Shown here: positions 34,901 to 42,415 of the stretch, piece by piece
How the letters are laid out: every line of letters begins with the position of its first letter
Numbering within the stretch: position 1 is the first letter of the stretch
Assembly: GCA_946541595.1 (NCBI GenBank)
Contig: CAMNJU010000004.1
Location: forward strand, 1-43,719
Source: an uncultured Planctomycetales bacterium
GTDB lineage: Bacteria > Planctomycetota > Planctomycetia > Pirellulales > Thermoguttaceae
Length of the DNA stretch: 43,719 nt
Direction of reading: 5' to 3'
Made by a program: the position numbers and the translations under genes
Notes under the pieces: generated by a model
What the model saw: the letters and a program-made list of their open reading frames with translations, nothing else
Told to the model about the DNA's origin: nothing
The model's database searches: none

Positions 34901-35731
34901 ATGAAATCAGACGAATCTCCCAAGCGCGGGAACGCGCTCGGCGGCAAAAAGGGCAAGGGCGCTCAAATTTCGCTCGACGCCTCCAAGAACAGACGCGGCT
35001 TGGCCGAGACTATGTGCGCGTCCGCAAAAGAGGCCTTTGAAGAAGGCGAGTTTGACGACGCTTTTGAAACGTATCAGCGCGCGCTTAAGCTGGAGCCTGG
35101 TTCCGTCGACGCAAGAGTAGGCGTCGGGAGGATTTGGCTCGAATTTGGCGAATACGAGCGCGCCTACGAAGAGGGCGCTCGCGCCGTCAAACTCGACTCC
35201 GGGCGCGCCGACGCGTTCGAGCTGCGCGCGCATGCAGAACGCCTTCTCGAACGGTACGACCGCGCCATACGCGATTACGACCGCGCTATTGAGCTCGACG
35301 GCAAGGCTTACGTCGCGTATTACGGCCGCGCGATCGCGTACGACATGCTCGGCCAGACCGACGCCGCGCTCGAAGATTTCCGCCGCTGTCTAACGCTCGC
35401 GCCCGAATTTGTCAGCGCGTATTACGACCGCGGCGTCCTGCTCGCGAACGAGAACCGGCTCCGCGAGGCCGTCGACGATTATTCCAAAGCGCTCGAACGG
35501 GATCCGGAATTCGCGCATTGCTACGTCGCGCGCGGGGAAGCGTACGCCGAACTGGGCGATCCGAAACGCGCGCTTCGCGACTTCAACGCGGCGCTTGAAC
35601 TGGAGCCGGAGAATCCCGACGCCTACTACTACCGCGCGACCGCGTATAAGCAGCTCGGCGACGAACGCGCGGCGAAGCGCGACCTGCAGCTCGCGCGCGA
35701 ACTGGGATTTAACGAAGAGACCGACGCGTAA
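34901..35731 (+). CDS. tetratricopeptide repeat protein
   Basis: Protein of 276 residues made almost wholly of TPR units after a basic N-terminus of about 35 residues. At least six repeats are visible with the usual 34-residue period: for example AFEEGEFDDAFETYQRALKLEPG, AYYGRAIAYDMLGQTDAALEDF and AYYDRGVLLANENRLREAV. There is no signal peptide or membrane segment, so it is probably a cytoplasmic protein-interaction scaffold. The partner is unknown. It lies 108 bases after gyrB and 71 before the U32 gene on the same strand. Confidence 0.85.
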   Translation: MKSDESPKRGNALGGKKGKGAQISLDASKNRRGLAETMCASAKEAFEEGEFDDAFETYQRALKLEPGSVDARVGVGRIWLEFGEYERAYEEGARAVKLDSGRADAFELRAHAERLLERYDRAIRDYDRAIELDGKAYVAYYGRAIAYDMLGQTDAALEDFRRCLTLAPEFVSAYYDRGVLLANENRLREAVDDYSKALERDPEFAHCYVARGEAYAELGDPKRALRDFNAALELEPENPDAYYYRATAYKQLGDERAAKRDLQLARELGFNEETDA

Positions 35732-35802
35732 TTCGCCGCGTCCGCGCGTGTTGGACGCGAACGGTTCCGCGGAGCGGATTCTGTCTGAAGAGAGGGTTCT
35801 CT

Positions 35803-38259
35803 ATGAAAATTATGGCGCCGGCCGGCGATCGCGAACGGCTTAATGCGGCTATTCAAGCCGGCGCGGACGAAGTCTATATGGGGCTTGCCGGATTCGGCGC
35901 GCGCCGGTTCGCGAAGAATTTCGACGCCGCTGAATATTGCGCCGCGATCGACTTCGCGCACCGCTCGAACGTCGACGTTCACCTCACGTTCAATACGGTT
36001 CTCTCGGACGCCGAACTCAATCTCGTCTATCCCGATCTCAAGCGCCTTTACGAATGCGGGCTCGACGAAGTCATCGTTCAGGATCTCGGCGCGGCCGCGT
36101 GGCTGCGCGACGCGTTTCCGGAGCTCCCGCTGTGCGCGTCGACTCAGCTTTCACCCGCCTCGGGAATTGAACTCAAATGGTTTGAAAAACAAGGGTTTAA
36201 GCGCGTCGTTTTGGCGCGAGAACTGTCCCTCGAAGAGATTCGTTCGATTCGCGGTCAGTCGCCGATTGAACTCGAAGTTTTTATTTCGGGCGCGCTCTGT
36301 CTCGGATGTTCCGGAAAGTGCTATCTTTCCAGCTTTATCGGGGGCCGGAGCGGCAATCGCGGCATGTGCGCGCAGCCTTGCCGACAGTATTACAAAGCGC
36401 AGCCGCTCGGCGGCGCCGCGGAAGCTGAATCGGGCTCCTACGGTTACTTCCTCTCCCTCAAAGATCAGCTCCAAGGTCAAAAAGAGATTGACGAACTGGT
36501 TCGAATCGGCGTCGATTCGGTCAAGATAGAGGGGCGCATGAAGGCGCCGAACTACGTCTACGAAGTCGTGCGATACTATCGCGATCTCGTCGACGCGGCG
36601 TCGGGCGTATCGCGCGCGGAAACGGCGAAACGGCTCTCGATTAAACAGAGCGCGGAGGCTGCGCGCGCGGCCTCCGACGGGCCGATTTCCGCGCGGGAAG
36701 AAGAAGCGCGCCGCGCCGACGTCGCCGGAATCTTCAATCGCGGTTACGGTTACGGGTATTTCTACGAATCCGATCCCGCTATTGTCAATACGCTCTTTTC
36801 GTCGAATTTCGGCGTGGAAGTCGGCTCGGTACGCCGGGACGCCGTTCGGCTCTCGCAGCCGCTTCGCAACGGGGACGGGGTCGTCTTTCTAGACGGAACG
36901 GCGCGCAAACTCGGCGGCCTCAACGTGAGCGGAATTAAACTCGTCGATCCGACGAACACGCGCCGCTGGCGCATTGTCGAAAGCGCGGAACCGAACGACT
37001 TAGTGAAATTCGACGATCCGATTCCGGAGGACGCCGAGACGCTCTACCGCACGTTCAATCATGGACTGAATAAAGAGATCGAAAACGCGATTAAGCAGAC
37101 GCGCCGGCACGAGCCGATCGACGCCGAGCTCGTCGCGAAAGTCGGCAAACCGCTTACCCTTACGTTAAAATCAAGCCGCGCGTCCGTTACGGCCGCCGCC
37201 GAACAGAACGTCGAACCCGCCCAGAAAAGGGGCGTCGACGGCGGCGCGCTGCGCGAACTGCTTGATCGGTTCGGAGAAACGCCCTTCTATCTCCGCGGAT
37301 TCAAGCCGGAATTCGATAAGAACGCGTTTGTGCCGAAATCGCTCTTAAATCAACTGCGTCAGGAGGCTTCCGACGCGCTCGAAAAGAAGATTCTCGAATC
37401 GTACCGCCGCGCCGCGCCCGAACGGCCGGCCGCTGAGGAGCCGAAGCCGGAACGAATCTGGGCGAGCGACTTGAACGGCCCCGTCGACTTGACGCCCTAT
37501 ATCGCGGCGGTCGTGCGCACGCGCGCGCAGTACGACGCGTGTAAACTGTGTGGAATTAAGAAGATATACGGCGAGACGCAGCCCGTTCAATTTGAATCCC
37601 GCTTTCGTTTTCAGGCGTCCGAAGAGCTCGCGCCGCTCGCCGGTTCGCTTGCCGAAGCGATTCGGCTCGACGCGCTGGGCGCGCCCTTTACGCTCGACTG
37701 GTTCTTTAACGTGGCTAACTCGCGGTCCGTTAAATACTTAGCCGAACGTTTCCCCAACGCCGAAACAATTTGCCTTTCGCCGGAAATCTCCGACCGCGCC
37801 GTGTCCGCGCTCTTTGCGAATTTAAACCAAGCTCCGCCGACGCGGCGCGTTAAGCTTGCGCTGCCCGTCTACGGCAGGCTGCTGGCCATGTTTACGCAAA
37901 AGACCCTTTTCGACGCGCCGCGCGTGCGCATAACGAACGCCGACGACCGCAGAATTCTCGTCGTCAGGAACGCCGCGCGCGCCAAAGAAGCGTTCGGAGC
38001 CTTTACCGCGTCGGCGGACCGAGAGCCGGCCCCGGTACGGGAAGAAGTTTCCGGGAGCGCGCTCTATCTCGAAGAACCGCTGAATGTAATCGACGCGGCC
38101 CCCTGGATTCTCCGCGCCGGAATCGAAGAACTCCGATTTGAGTTTACGAACGAGAAATTCGCGGAAGTCGAGCAGATACTCAATCGAGCGAAACGCGTCG
38201 GCGCGTCGGAGAAATATTCGACGTTTTCTTACGGCTTTACGCGCGACGGCGTCTTCTAA
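35803..38259 (+). CDS. U32-family protein, RlhA-like rRNA/tRNA hydroxylation factor
   Basis: Member of the U32 'collagenase-like' family, now known to include RlhA and TrhP, iron-sulfur proteins for RNA hydroxylation. The 818 residues start MKIMAPAGDRERLNAAIQAG. The family signature is EVFISGALCLGCSGKCYLSS, followed by GNRGMCAQPCRQYY, which supplies the cysteine set. A KIEGRMKAPNYVYEVVRYYRDLV segment follows. The downstream part (GIFNRGYGYGYFYES, then VEVGSVRRD) fits the DUF3656 region of RlhA-type proteins. Length exceeds E. coli RlhA by about 160 residues. GAGGG seven bases upstream supports the ATG. The role in 23S rRNA C2501 hydroxylation is inferred from family. Confidence 0.8.
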   Translation: MKIMAPAGDRERLNAAIQAGADEVYMGLAGFGARRFAKNFDAAEYCAAIDFAHRSNVDVHLTFNTVLSDAELNLVYPDLKRLYECGLDEVIVQDLGAAAWLRDAFPELPLCASTQLSPASGIELKWFEKQGFKRVVLARELSLEEIRSIRGQSPIELEVFISGALCLGCSGKCYLSSFIGGRSGNRGMCAQPCRQYYKAQPLGGAAEAESGSYGYFLSLKDQLQGQKEIDELVRIGVDSVKIEGRMKAPNYVYEVVRYYRDLVDAASGVSRAETAKRLSIKQSAEAARAASDGPISAREEEARRADVAGIFNRGYGYGYFYESDPAIVNTLFSSNFGVEVGSVRRDAVRLSQPLRNGDGVVFLDGTARKLGGLNVSGIKLVDPTNTRRWRIVESAEPNDLVKFDDPIPEDAETLYRTFNHGLNKEIENAIKQTRRHEPIDAELVAKVGKPLTLTLKSSRASVTAAAEQNVEPAQKRGVDGGALRELLDRFGETPFYLRGFKPEFDKNAFVPKSLLNQLRQEASDALEKKILESYRRAAPERPAAEEPKPERIWASDLNGPVDLTPYIAAVVRTRAQYDACKLCGIKKIYGETQPVQFESRFRFQASEELAPLAGSLAEAIRLDALGAPFTLDWFFNVANSRSVKYLAERFPNAETICLSPEISDRAVSALFANLNQAPPTRRVKLALPVYGRLLAMFTQKTLFDAPRVRITNADDRRILVVRNAARAKEAFGAFTASADREPAPVREEVSGSALYLEEPLNVIDAAPWILRAGIEELRFEFTNEKFAEVEQILNRAKRVGASEKYSTFSYGFTRDGVF

Positions 38260-38284
38260 CGCGGCCGGCGCCCGCGGTTGTCAG

Positions 38285-38317
38285 AAAAAAACGCGCCCGG
38301 TTGGACTCGGGCGCGTT
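38285..38317 (-). terminator. terminator of the fabZ-trmB unit
   Basis: Perfect ten-base arms (38290-38299 and 38308-38317) are followed on the minus strand by a run of seven T. They lie ten bases beyond the trmB stop and also face the end of the U32 gene. Confidence 0.8.
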
Positions 38318-38326
38318 GGAATTCTT

Positions 38327-39064
38327 TCATTTAACGAAATACGATCTGTAGACTGGCAGCTCGTTGAGCCGCGTTCTTCTTTCGAAGTGGGTTCGGAAAT
38401 CGAGGTCGCCGGAAGACGGCCGCTCCTGAACGCAATACGGCCCGGAGAGGTTCGTCGACAGCTTAATGATTTCAACGCCCGAATCGAAGTATTCTTTGAC
38501 GTCGGTCCAGAAGTGCAGCATCCCGCCGGGCTTGAGCCGCGCTTCGATCATTTTGACGACGTCGGGGCGAACGATTCGGCGTTTGCGGTGCGCCTTTTTC
38601 CACCATGGGTCGGGGAAGTAGATATGCGCGGCGACGAGCGATTCGAGCGGTACGAGCTCGCGGAGTACGCGCGCGGCGTCGGCGGCCATCATAACGCCGT
38701 TGGGCGTGTTCTGTTTCGCGAGCTTCGACGCGGACATGAGCGCGTAGCGGTACGCGATTTCAACGCCGAGAATATTGCGGTCGGGCCGCGCTTTTGCGTA
38801 ACTCGAAATAAAGAGCCCTTTTCCGGACCCAATTTCAAATTCCATTGGGGCGACGCGGCCAAAGATCCGTTCGGAGAACTGTTCGGCCGTCATGCCGGAC
38901 AGAGACGCGTACGTAACGCGCTTGACCTTATCGGCGCCGTCGCCCGGCTGCGCGAGCGCCGCCGTCTCCGGATCGACCTGCGCCATGAATTCGAATTCCA
39001 TCGGGATGAAGTAGTGGGAGAGGTCCCGATTACCTTGAATTTTGGGCAACGATCTGCGCGGCAT
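38327..39064 (-). CDS. trmB: tRNA (guanine-N7-)-methyltransferase
   Basis: SAM-dependent enzyme forming m7G46 in tRNA. The 245-residue protein carries the SAM motif FEIGSGKGLFIS, the family signature YFPDPWWKKAHRKRRI and a C-terminal segment with THFERRTRLNELPVYR (usually T.yE......g..I). The ATG at 39064 has GGGAG nine bases upstream. It lies 13 bases after the fabZ stop and is very probably co-transcribed with it. Confidence 0.94.
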   Translation of the reverse strand: MPRRSLPKIQGNRDLSHYFIPMEFEFMAQVDPETAALAQPGDGADKVKRVTYASLSGMTAEQFSERIFGRVAPMEFEIGSGKGLFISSYAKARPDRNILGVEIAYRYALMSASKLAKQNTPNGVMMAADAARVLRELVPLESLVAAHIYFPDPWWKKAHRKRRIVRPDVVKMIEARLKPGGMLHFWTDVKEYFDSGVEIIKLSTNLSGPYCVQERPSSGDLDFRTHFERRTRLNELPVYRSYFVK

Positions 39065-39077
39065 GAAATACGCTCCC

Positions 39078-39611
39078 TTATTGTTCGCTCGACTGCGCTT
39101 TCGCCTGTTCGGCGGCGGCCAGATGCTGAAGCGGGAGCGGCGAGCCTTTGAGAATCCCTTCGCAGACGATCTCGTCGTTAACGACGCACATAAACTTCGC
39201 CGTAAAGATAATCTTGCGCCATTTGAGCGCTTCGCACTGTACGACGACGCGGTCGCCCGGACGAACCATGCCGCGGAACTTCACTTCTTCGAGGCCCGCG
39301 AATCCCATAACCGCGTTCTCGAACATCTGATGTTTCGTCGTAAAGTAGCTCGCCAGCTGCGCCGCGACTTCGACGAGTACGACGCCGGGCGCGAGCGGGA
39401 AGTCCGGCATGTGCCCGCGAACCCAGAATTCGTTTTCCGTCATGTCTTTGTATCCGACGCACTTCAGCGTGTCGAAATTGTCGTACACGACGGCCGTCAG
39501 CTGTTCCATTTCGTAACGCTGGCTGTTATATTTTCGAATCTCTTCTAACGTGGCGACCGGACGGTCAAGGTCGTACAACGACGGATCGACGAGCAAGGGC
39601 TTTTTGGCCAT
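39078..39611 (-). CDS. fabZ: FabZ-like 3-hydroxyacyl-ACP dehydratase
   Basis: Hotdog-fold dehydratase, probably converting 3-hydroxyacyl-ACP to trans-2-enoyl-ACP in fatty-acid elongation. The 177-residue protein has the active-site stretch VRGHMPDFPLAPGVVLVEVAAQ with the catalytic His (GH.P) and Glu (VE.AAQ). Then comes FAGLEEVKFRGMVRPGDRVVVQCEALKWR, typical of FabZ. It is about 30 residues longer than most FabZ at both ends, and Met replaces Phe after the active His, so a specialised dehydratase is possible. The RBS AGGAGGAG is strong. Confidence 0.85.
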   Translation of the reverse strand: MAKKPLLVDPSLYDLDRPVATLEEIRKYNSQRYEMEQLTAVVYDNFDTLKCVGYKDMTENEFWVRGHMPDFPLAPGVVLVEVAAQLASYFTTKHQMFENAVMGFAGLEEVKFRGMVRPGDRVVVQCEALKWRKIIFTAKFMCVVNDEIVCEGILKGSPLPLQHLAAAEQAKAQSSEQ

Positions 39612-39652
39612 GGTTCCGTCTCCTCCTGCTGTTGGAAATGACAGACGCCGTG

Positions 39653-39692
39653 AAAAAAAAACGCGATTGAGGCGACGAAACGCCTAATCGCG
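39653..39692 (-). terminator. terminator of the bL37-like gene
   Basis: The arms 39662-39674 and 39681-39692 pair over 12 bases with one bulge, around a six-base loop. On the minus strand nine T follow. It is one of the best terminators in the window. Confidence 0.85.
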
Positions 39693-39731
39693 CTTTTGTA
39701 TAATATGGACGCTCTAGCGAACGAAACGCTA

Positions 39732-39830
39732 TCAGGTCTTGACGATTCGGCGCTTGGCGCGACGCGATTTCGCGTTCGCGGGACGTTTGCCGTGGTTCGC
39801 CTTCTTGACGACTCTACCAGGTTTAGCCAT
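39732..39830 (-). CDS. small ribosomal bL37-like basic protein
   Basis: A 32-codon gene. Its product begins MAKPGRVVKKANHGKRPA and continues with a Ser/Arg/Lys-rich helix ending RRIVKT. Eleven arginines or lysines in the second half, no acidic residue, and the core KKANHGKRP match what I recall of the short bacterial ribosomal protein bL37 (KANHGKRPN) described in actinobacteria. AAAGGAG lies six bases before the ATG, a promoter with perfect TATAAT lies at 40031-40058, and a strong terminator follows the stop. This is the full kit of a real, highly expressed single gene. Product identity is likely but from memory. Confidence 0.8.
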   Translation of the reverse strand: MAKPGRVVKKANHGKRPANAKSRRAKRRIVKT

Positions 39831-40030
39831 TTTATACTCCTTTAAATAACCTACGCTCAAGCCGCTTCCCGTACGCGTCGGCGACTCGAACCGCCGGGAA
39901 CCGAACGACTCCCGGACAAAAATCTCGATATATCGAATCTTTCAAAAACGGCCGCCCGCATTGAAAGGAAATCGCGGCTCCGGCGCGGCGCGCCAGAGAC
40001 GGCGCTATCGCGCGTCAAATCGCAAGCGGT

Positions 40031-40058
40031 ATTATAACGAAGAAATCTCTTTTGAAAA
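40031..40058 (-). promoter_or_regulatory. promoter for the bL37-like gene
   Basis: On the minus strand, TTTTCA (complement of 40053-40058), a 16-base spacer and TATAAT (complement of 40031-40036). This is the same box pair and spacing as the rpmE promoter. The leader is about 195 bases and contains two hairpins (39879-39896 and 39894-39915). Confidence 0.6.
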
Positions 40059-40090
40059 GGGCGCCTCCGCAAACATTTGCGCCCTTTTTT
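40055..40090 (-). terminator. terminator of the uracil-DNA glycosylase gene
   Basis: Perfect ten-base arms (40055-40064 and 40079-40088) are followed by TTTTC on the minus strand. They overlap the -35 box of the next promoter. Confidence 0.75.
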
Positions 40091-40118
40091 GAAAATAATC
40101 GCGCTGGGGCGCGCTCGA

Positions 40119-40961
40119 CTACCTTTCGGGAAGTTCGAGCCCCATTTCCGCCATGAGTAGCTGGAGGTCTTCCCACGCCTGTTTCTTAGCGGGCGGGTTT
40201 CTCAGCAGGTAGGCGGGGTGGTATGTGCATACGACCTTTGCGCCGTTGTATTCGTGGACTATACCGCGCATTTTTCCGATCGAAAGCTCGGAATGCAGAA
40301 GATTCGTCGCGGCGATCGAGCCGAGGCAGCAAATGAACTTTGGCTTAATGATTTCGAGCGTCGCGTCAAGGAAAGGCCGGCACGCGTTCGCTTCCTCTTT
40401 TTCCGGATTCCTGTTTTGCGGGGGGCGGCAGCGCACAATATTGCAGATAAAGACGGAGCTCCGCTTAATTCCCATCCCTTTTTCGATCATGTCGGTGAGG
40501 AGCTGACCGCTTCGTCCGACGAACGGCTTGCCCTGCAGATCTTCCTCGGCGCCGGGGCCCTCGCCGATAAAGCACAGTTCCGCGTACGGATTGCCGGTTC
40601 CGAAGACCGTCTGCGTGCGGTTCGCGACAAGCTTGGGGCACAAGGCGCACTTCGCGACCTGCGCGGCCAGCTCGGCAAGTTTAGCCGCGCGCCCTTCCGG
40701 ATCGGACTCTGTCGAAACCGCGGGGGCGCTTGCCGAACTGTGAATCGGAACGACGGGCGTTGCGCGGCGCGTCGGTTTGGACGCCGGCGCGGCAGTTCGC
40801 GCGGGCTTGGCGCGTTCGACGGACTCCGGCGCGTTCTCCGGCGTCGGTTTCGCCCCCTTTGCGTCGTCGCCGCGATAAAAATCCTTAACGCCCGCGCGGC
40901 CGAGATCCTCGAGATACTCGGAGAGATAGTAATTCAGCGACGTTTTCGACAGTTTCTTCAT
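40119..40961 (-). CDS. family 4 (iron-sulfur) uracil-DNA glycosylase
   Basis: Removes uracil from DNA as the first step of base excision repair. The 280-residue protein has two parts. The N-terminal 95 residues hold a short helix ([17 protein letters not shown]) and a disordered Ala/Pro/Ser linker. The catalytic part has the cluster cysteines CALCPK, CNIVRC and nearby C residues, motif [24 protein letters not shown], and motif [10 protein letters not shown]. Core length and motifs match family 4 (Thermus/Archaeoglobus type). GAGGA precedes the ATG. No other repair gene is adjacent. Confidence 0.9.
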   Translation of the reverse strand: MKKLSKTSLNYYLSEYLEDLGRAGVKDFYRGDDAKGAKPTPENAPESVERAKPARTAAPASKPTRRATPVVPIHSSASAPAVSTESDPEGRAAKLAELAAQVAKCALCPKLVANRTQTVFGTGNPYAELCFIGEGPGAEEDLQGKPFVGRSGQLLTDMIEKGMGIKRSSVFICNIVRCRPPQNRNPEKEEANACRPFLDATLEIIKPKFICCLGSIAATNLLHSELSIGKMRGIVHEYNGAKVVCTYHPAYLLRNPPAKKQAWEDLQLLMAEMGLELPER

Positions 40962-41077
40962 ATGAGATCTTCCTCGTTCGCGGGGCGCGCCCTGGTCCGA
41001 ATTCCGCGCGGCCCGCGGTCGGAACGCGCCCCTATATTATAGACAGGGCGCGGCGGATAGCAACACGAGCGGAGCCA

Positions 41078-41117
41078 ATAAAAAAACGCGCGGCGAACAA
41101 AACGCTCGCCGCGCGTT
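41078..41117 (-). terminator. terminator of csrA
   Basis: Perfect 12-base arms (41085-41096 and 41106-41117) are followed on the minus strand by a T-rich tail of seven T. They lie 37 bases beyond the stop. Confidence 0.85.
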
Positions 41118-41153
41118 ATACGGTTTCGTCCGCCGAAGCGTCCAAATCCGGTT

Positions 41154-41411
41154 TTATCGAAGTTTTAACTCGTAATCCGCAGAACACGGTTTCAAAACTT
41201 CGGGTCTGCGCGGGCGGTATTCGCGTCGCGTCATAGACGACTCTGCGTTCTCGCGCTGAATCGCTTCGTAGATCTCCTGTCGGTGCACCGGCACGTTGGC
41301 GGGCGCCTCGATTCCGAGACGGATACGATCCCCTCGAACGTCGACGATTGTTACGACAATGTCGTCGCCGATATAGATGCTCTGATCCTTATATCTTGAT
41401 AAAACAAGCAT
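41154..41411 (-). CDS. csrA: carbon storage regulator (RNA-binding translational regulator)
   Basis: Dimeric RNA-binding protein that binds GGA motifs in mRNA leaders and controls translation of metabolism and motility genes. The 85-residue protein begins MLVLSRYKDQSIYIGDDI and has the core VTIVDVRGDRIRLGIEAP, NVPVHRQEIYEAIQRE, including the RNA-contacting RLGI and VHR.EIY residues. A C-terminal basic tail of about 25 residues is variable in the family. A longer frame to 41510 is rejected because the ATG at 41411 has AAGGAG eight bases upstream. That SD itself contains GGA and so may be an autoregulatory target. With the FlgM-like gene it hints at a motile ancestry. Confidence 0.95.
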   Translation of the reverse strand: MLVLSRYKDQSIYIGDDIVVTIVDVRGDRIRLGIEAPANVPVHRQEIYEAIQRENAESSMTRREYRPRRPEVLKPCSADYELKLR

Positions 41412-41742
41412 AGTAACTGCTCCTTCTTGTACTATTTGGCGTTCGAGCGTTCCTGACGCGGCAATACCCGAGACGCGGGAAACTGTCGGAAGGAAGCCGA
41501 CGTTCCTCAAGCCAAGACCGCCATGCGTATTTCTGGGGGCGGGACCGCTCGCGGAGACTCCGTCAACCGCGTCGTTCGTCTGAGACTTTCAGAACGCGTT
41601 CGTCGAATTGTAGTTACGTTTCTGCAATAGAGTACGCGAACAATCAAATAAATTTACGGAAAAAATAAAAATAAACTTAGATTGTTCAGTATACGTCTTG
41701 TAAAAACGCCTCCTCGACGCCGCTCAACGGCTACGTATTGGA

Positions 41743-41904
41743 GATATGCGCGTCCGGCGCGAACGTGATCCTTGCGCGCTTAGCGTACAGCGCGCTTACA
41801 GCGTCCGCGCGTTCCGGAACGCCGCTCCGACGGGAATCGAAACGGCGGTTCCATGCGCATATCCGTCGCGCCGCGCAAGAAAAAAACTTCTGCGCGGCGC
41901 TTTT
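41743..41904 (+). ncRNA. candidate structured RNA
   Basis: A helix closes the element: 41743-41753 pairs with 41853-41863 over 11 bases, with one G-U. Inside are a hairpin with seven-base arms (41774-41780, 41789-41795) and a second stem (41816-41824 with 41843-41852, one bulge). Four bases after the closing helix begins a terminator: ten-base arms 41868-41877 and 41891-41900, then TTTTATTT. This three-way-junction-plus-terminator layout in a non-coding gap suggests a small RNA. Promoter evidence is weak, no known family fits, and strand is inferred from the T tail. Confidence 0.3.
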
Positions 41905-42329
41905 ATTTCGACAGGCAAAGAATCGACGTTTCGCCGAAACTCATATCACAAAAAAGGCCTTGCGTACTGGAAATCATCGCGTTTGCTTCCGCTTTGTATC
42001 CTGTGTAACGCAAGGGAAGATTGTAACGGTTATGCGCAAAAACGAAACTTGTTCTTTCGGTTTGATAATGGCGCTGCGAACGCGACGAAGAATTGCGATT
42101 TAACTTTTGTCGCAAAAGAATCGGATAGTCTAAAGTCATTGTTTGAATAGAATACTAAATGTTTTACGGTTGGTCAAAACAAAAGAGTTCTGACGCTTGT
42201 AACGGTCGGTAAAAATATACGGTCAAAAGAGGGCGTTCGTCTTTTCGTTTTTTTTGTAAATCTTTAATTTATCATCATTTTTTCAGGGATTTTTACATCC
42301 GGACTCTTTATTTCTCTTTGCCTACAGAT

Positions 42330-42335
42330 TATAAT
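42330..42335 (+). promoter_or_regulatory. -10 box upstream of the repeat lipoprotein
   Basis: A perfect TATAAT in an AT-rich stretch 81 bases before the start codon. I see no convincing -35 box at 16-18 bases. Confidence 0.35.
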
Positions 42336-42415
42336 TAGAACGTCAACATGCGCGGACCCTTTTTGGATTAGTTTCCACGGAGAGATTCGCGCTTAGTCTT
42401 GAGGACGACAAACAT

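Larger units (their letters stand above)
41412..42415. other. 1-kb non-coding region
   Basis: There is no convincing gene here. The csrA leader lies on the left, a strongly AT-rich stretch at 41640-41700, an inverted-repeat cluster with terminator at 41743-41904, and AT-rich sequence from 42100 to 42340 with a TATAAT at 42330-42335. Open frames of 120-134 codons around 41738-42150 cross the hairpins, overlap each other and have no RBS. Confidence 0.55.

Noticed and set aside
39879..39896. tRNA T-arm-like sequence
   Set aside because: The loop has eight bases and no acceptor, D or anticodon arms can be formed around it; not a tRNA.
41738..42150. Two overlapping plus-strand open frames of 121 and 134 codons
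   Set aside because: No RBS, no protein-like composition, and they run through the hairpin cluster and terminator.
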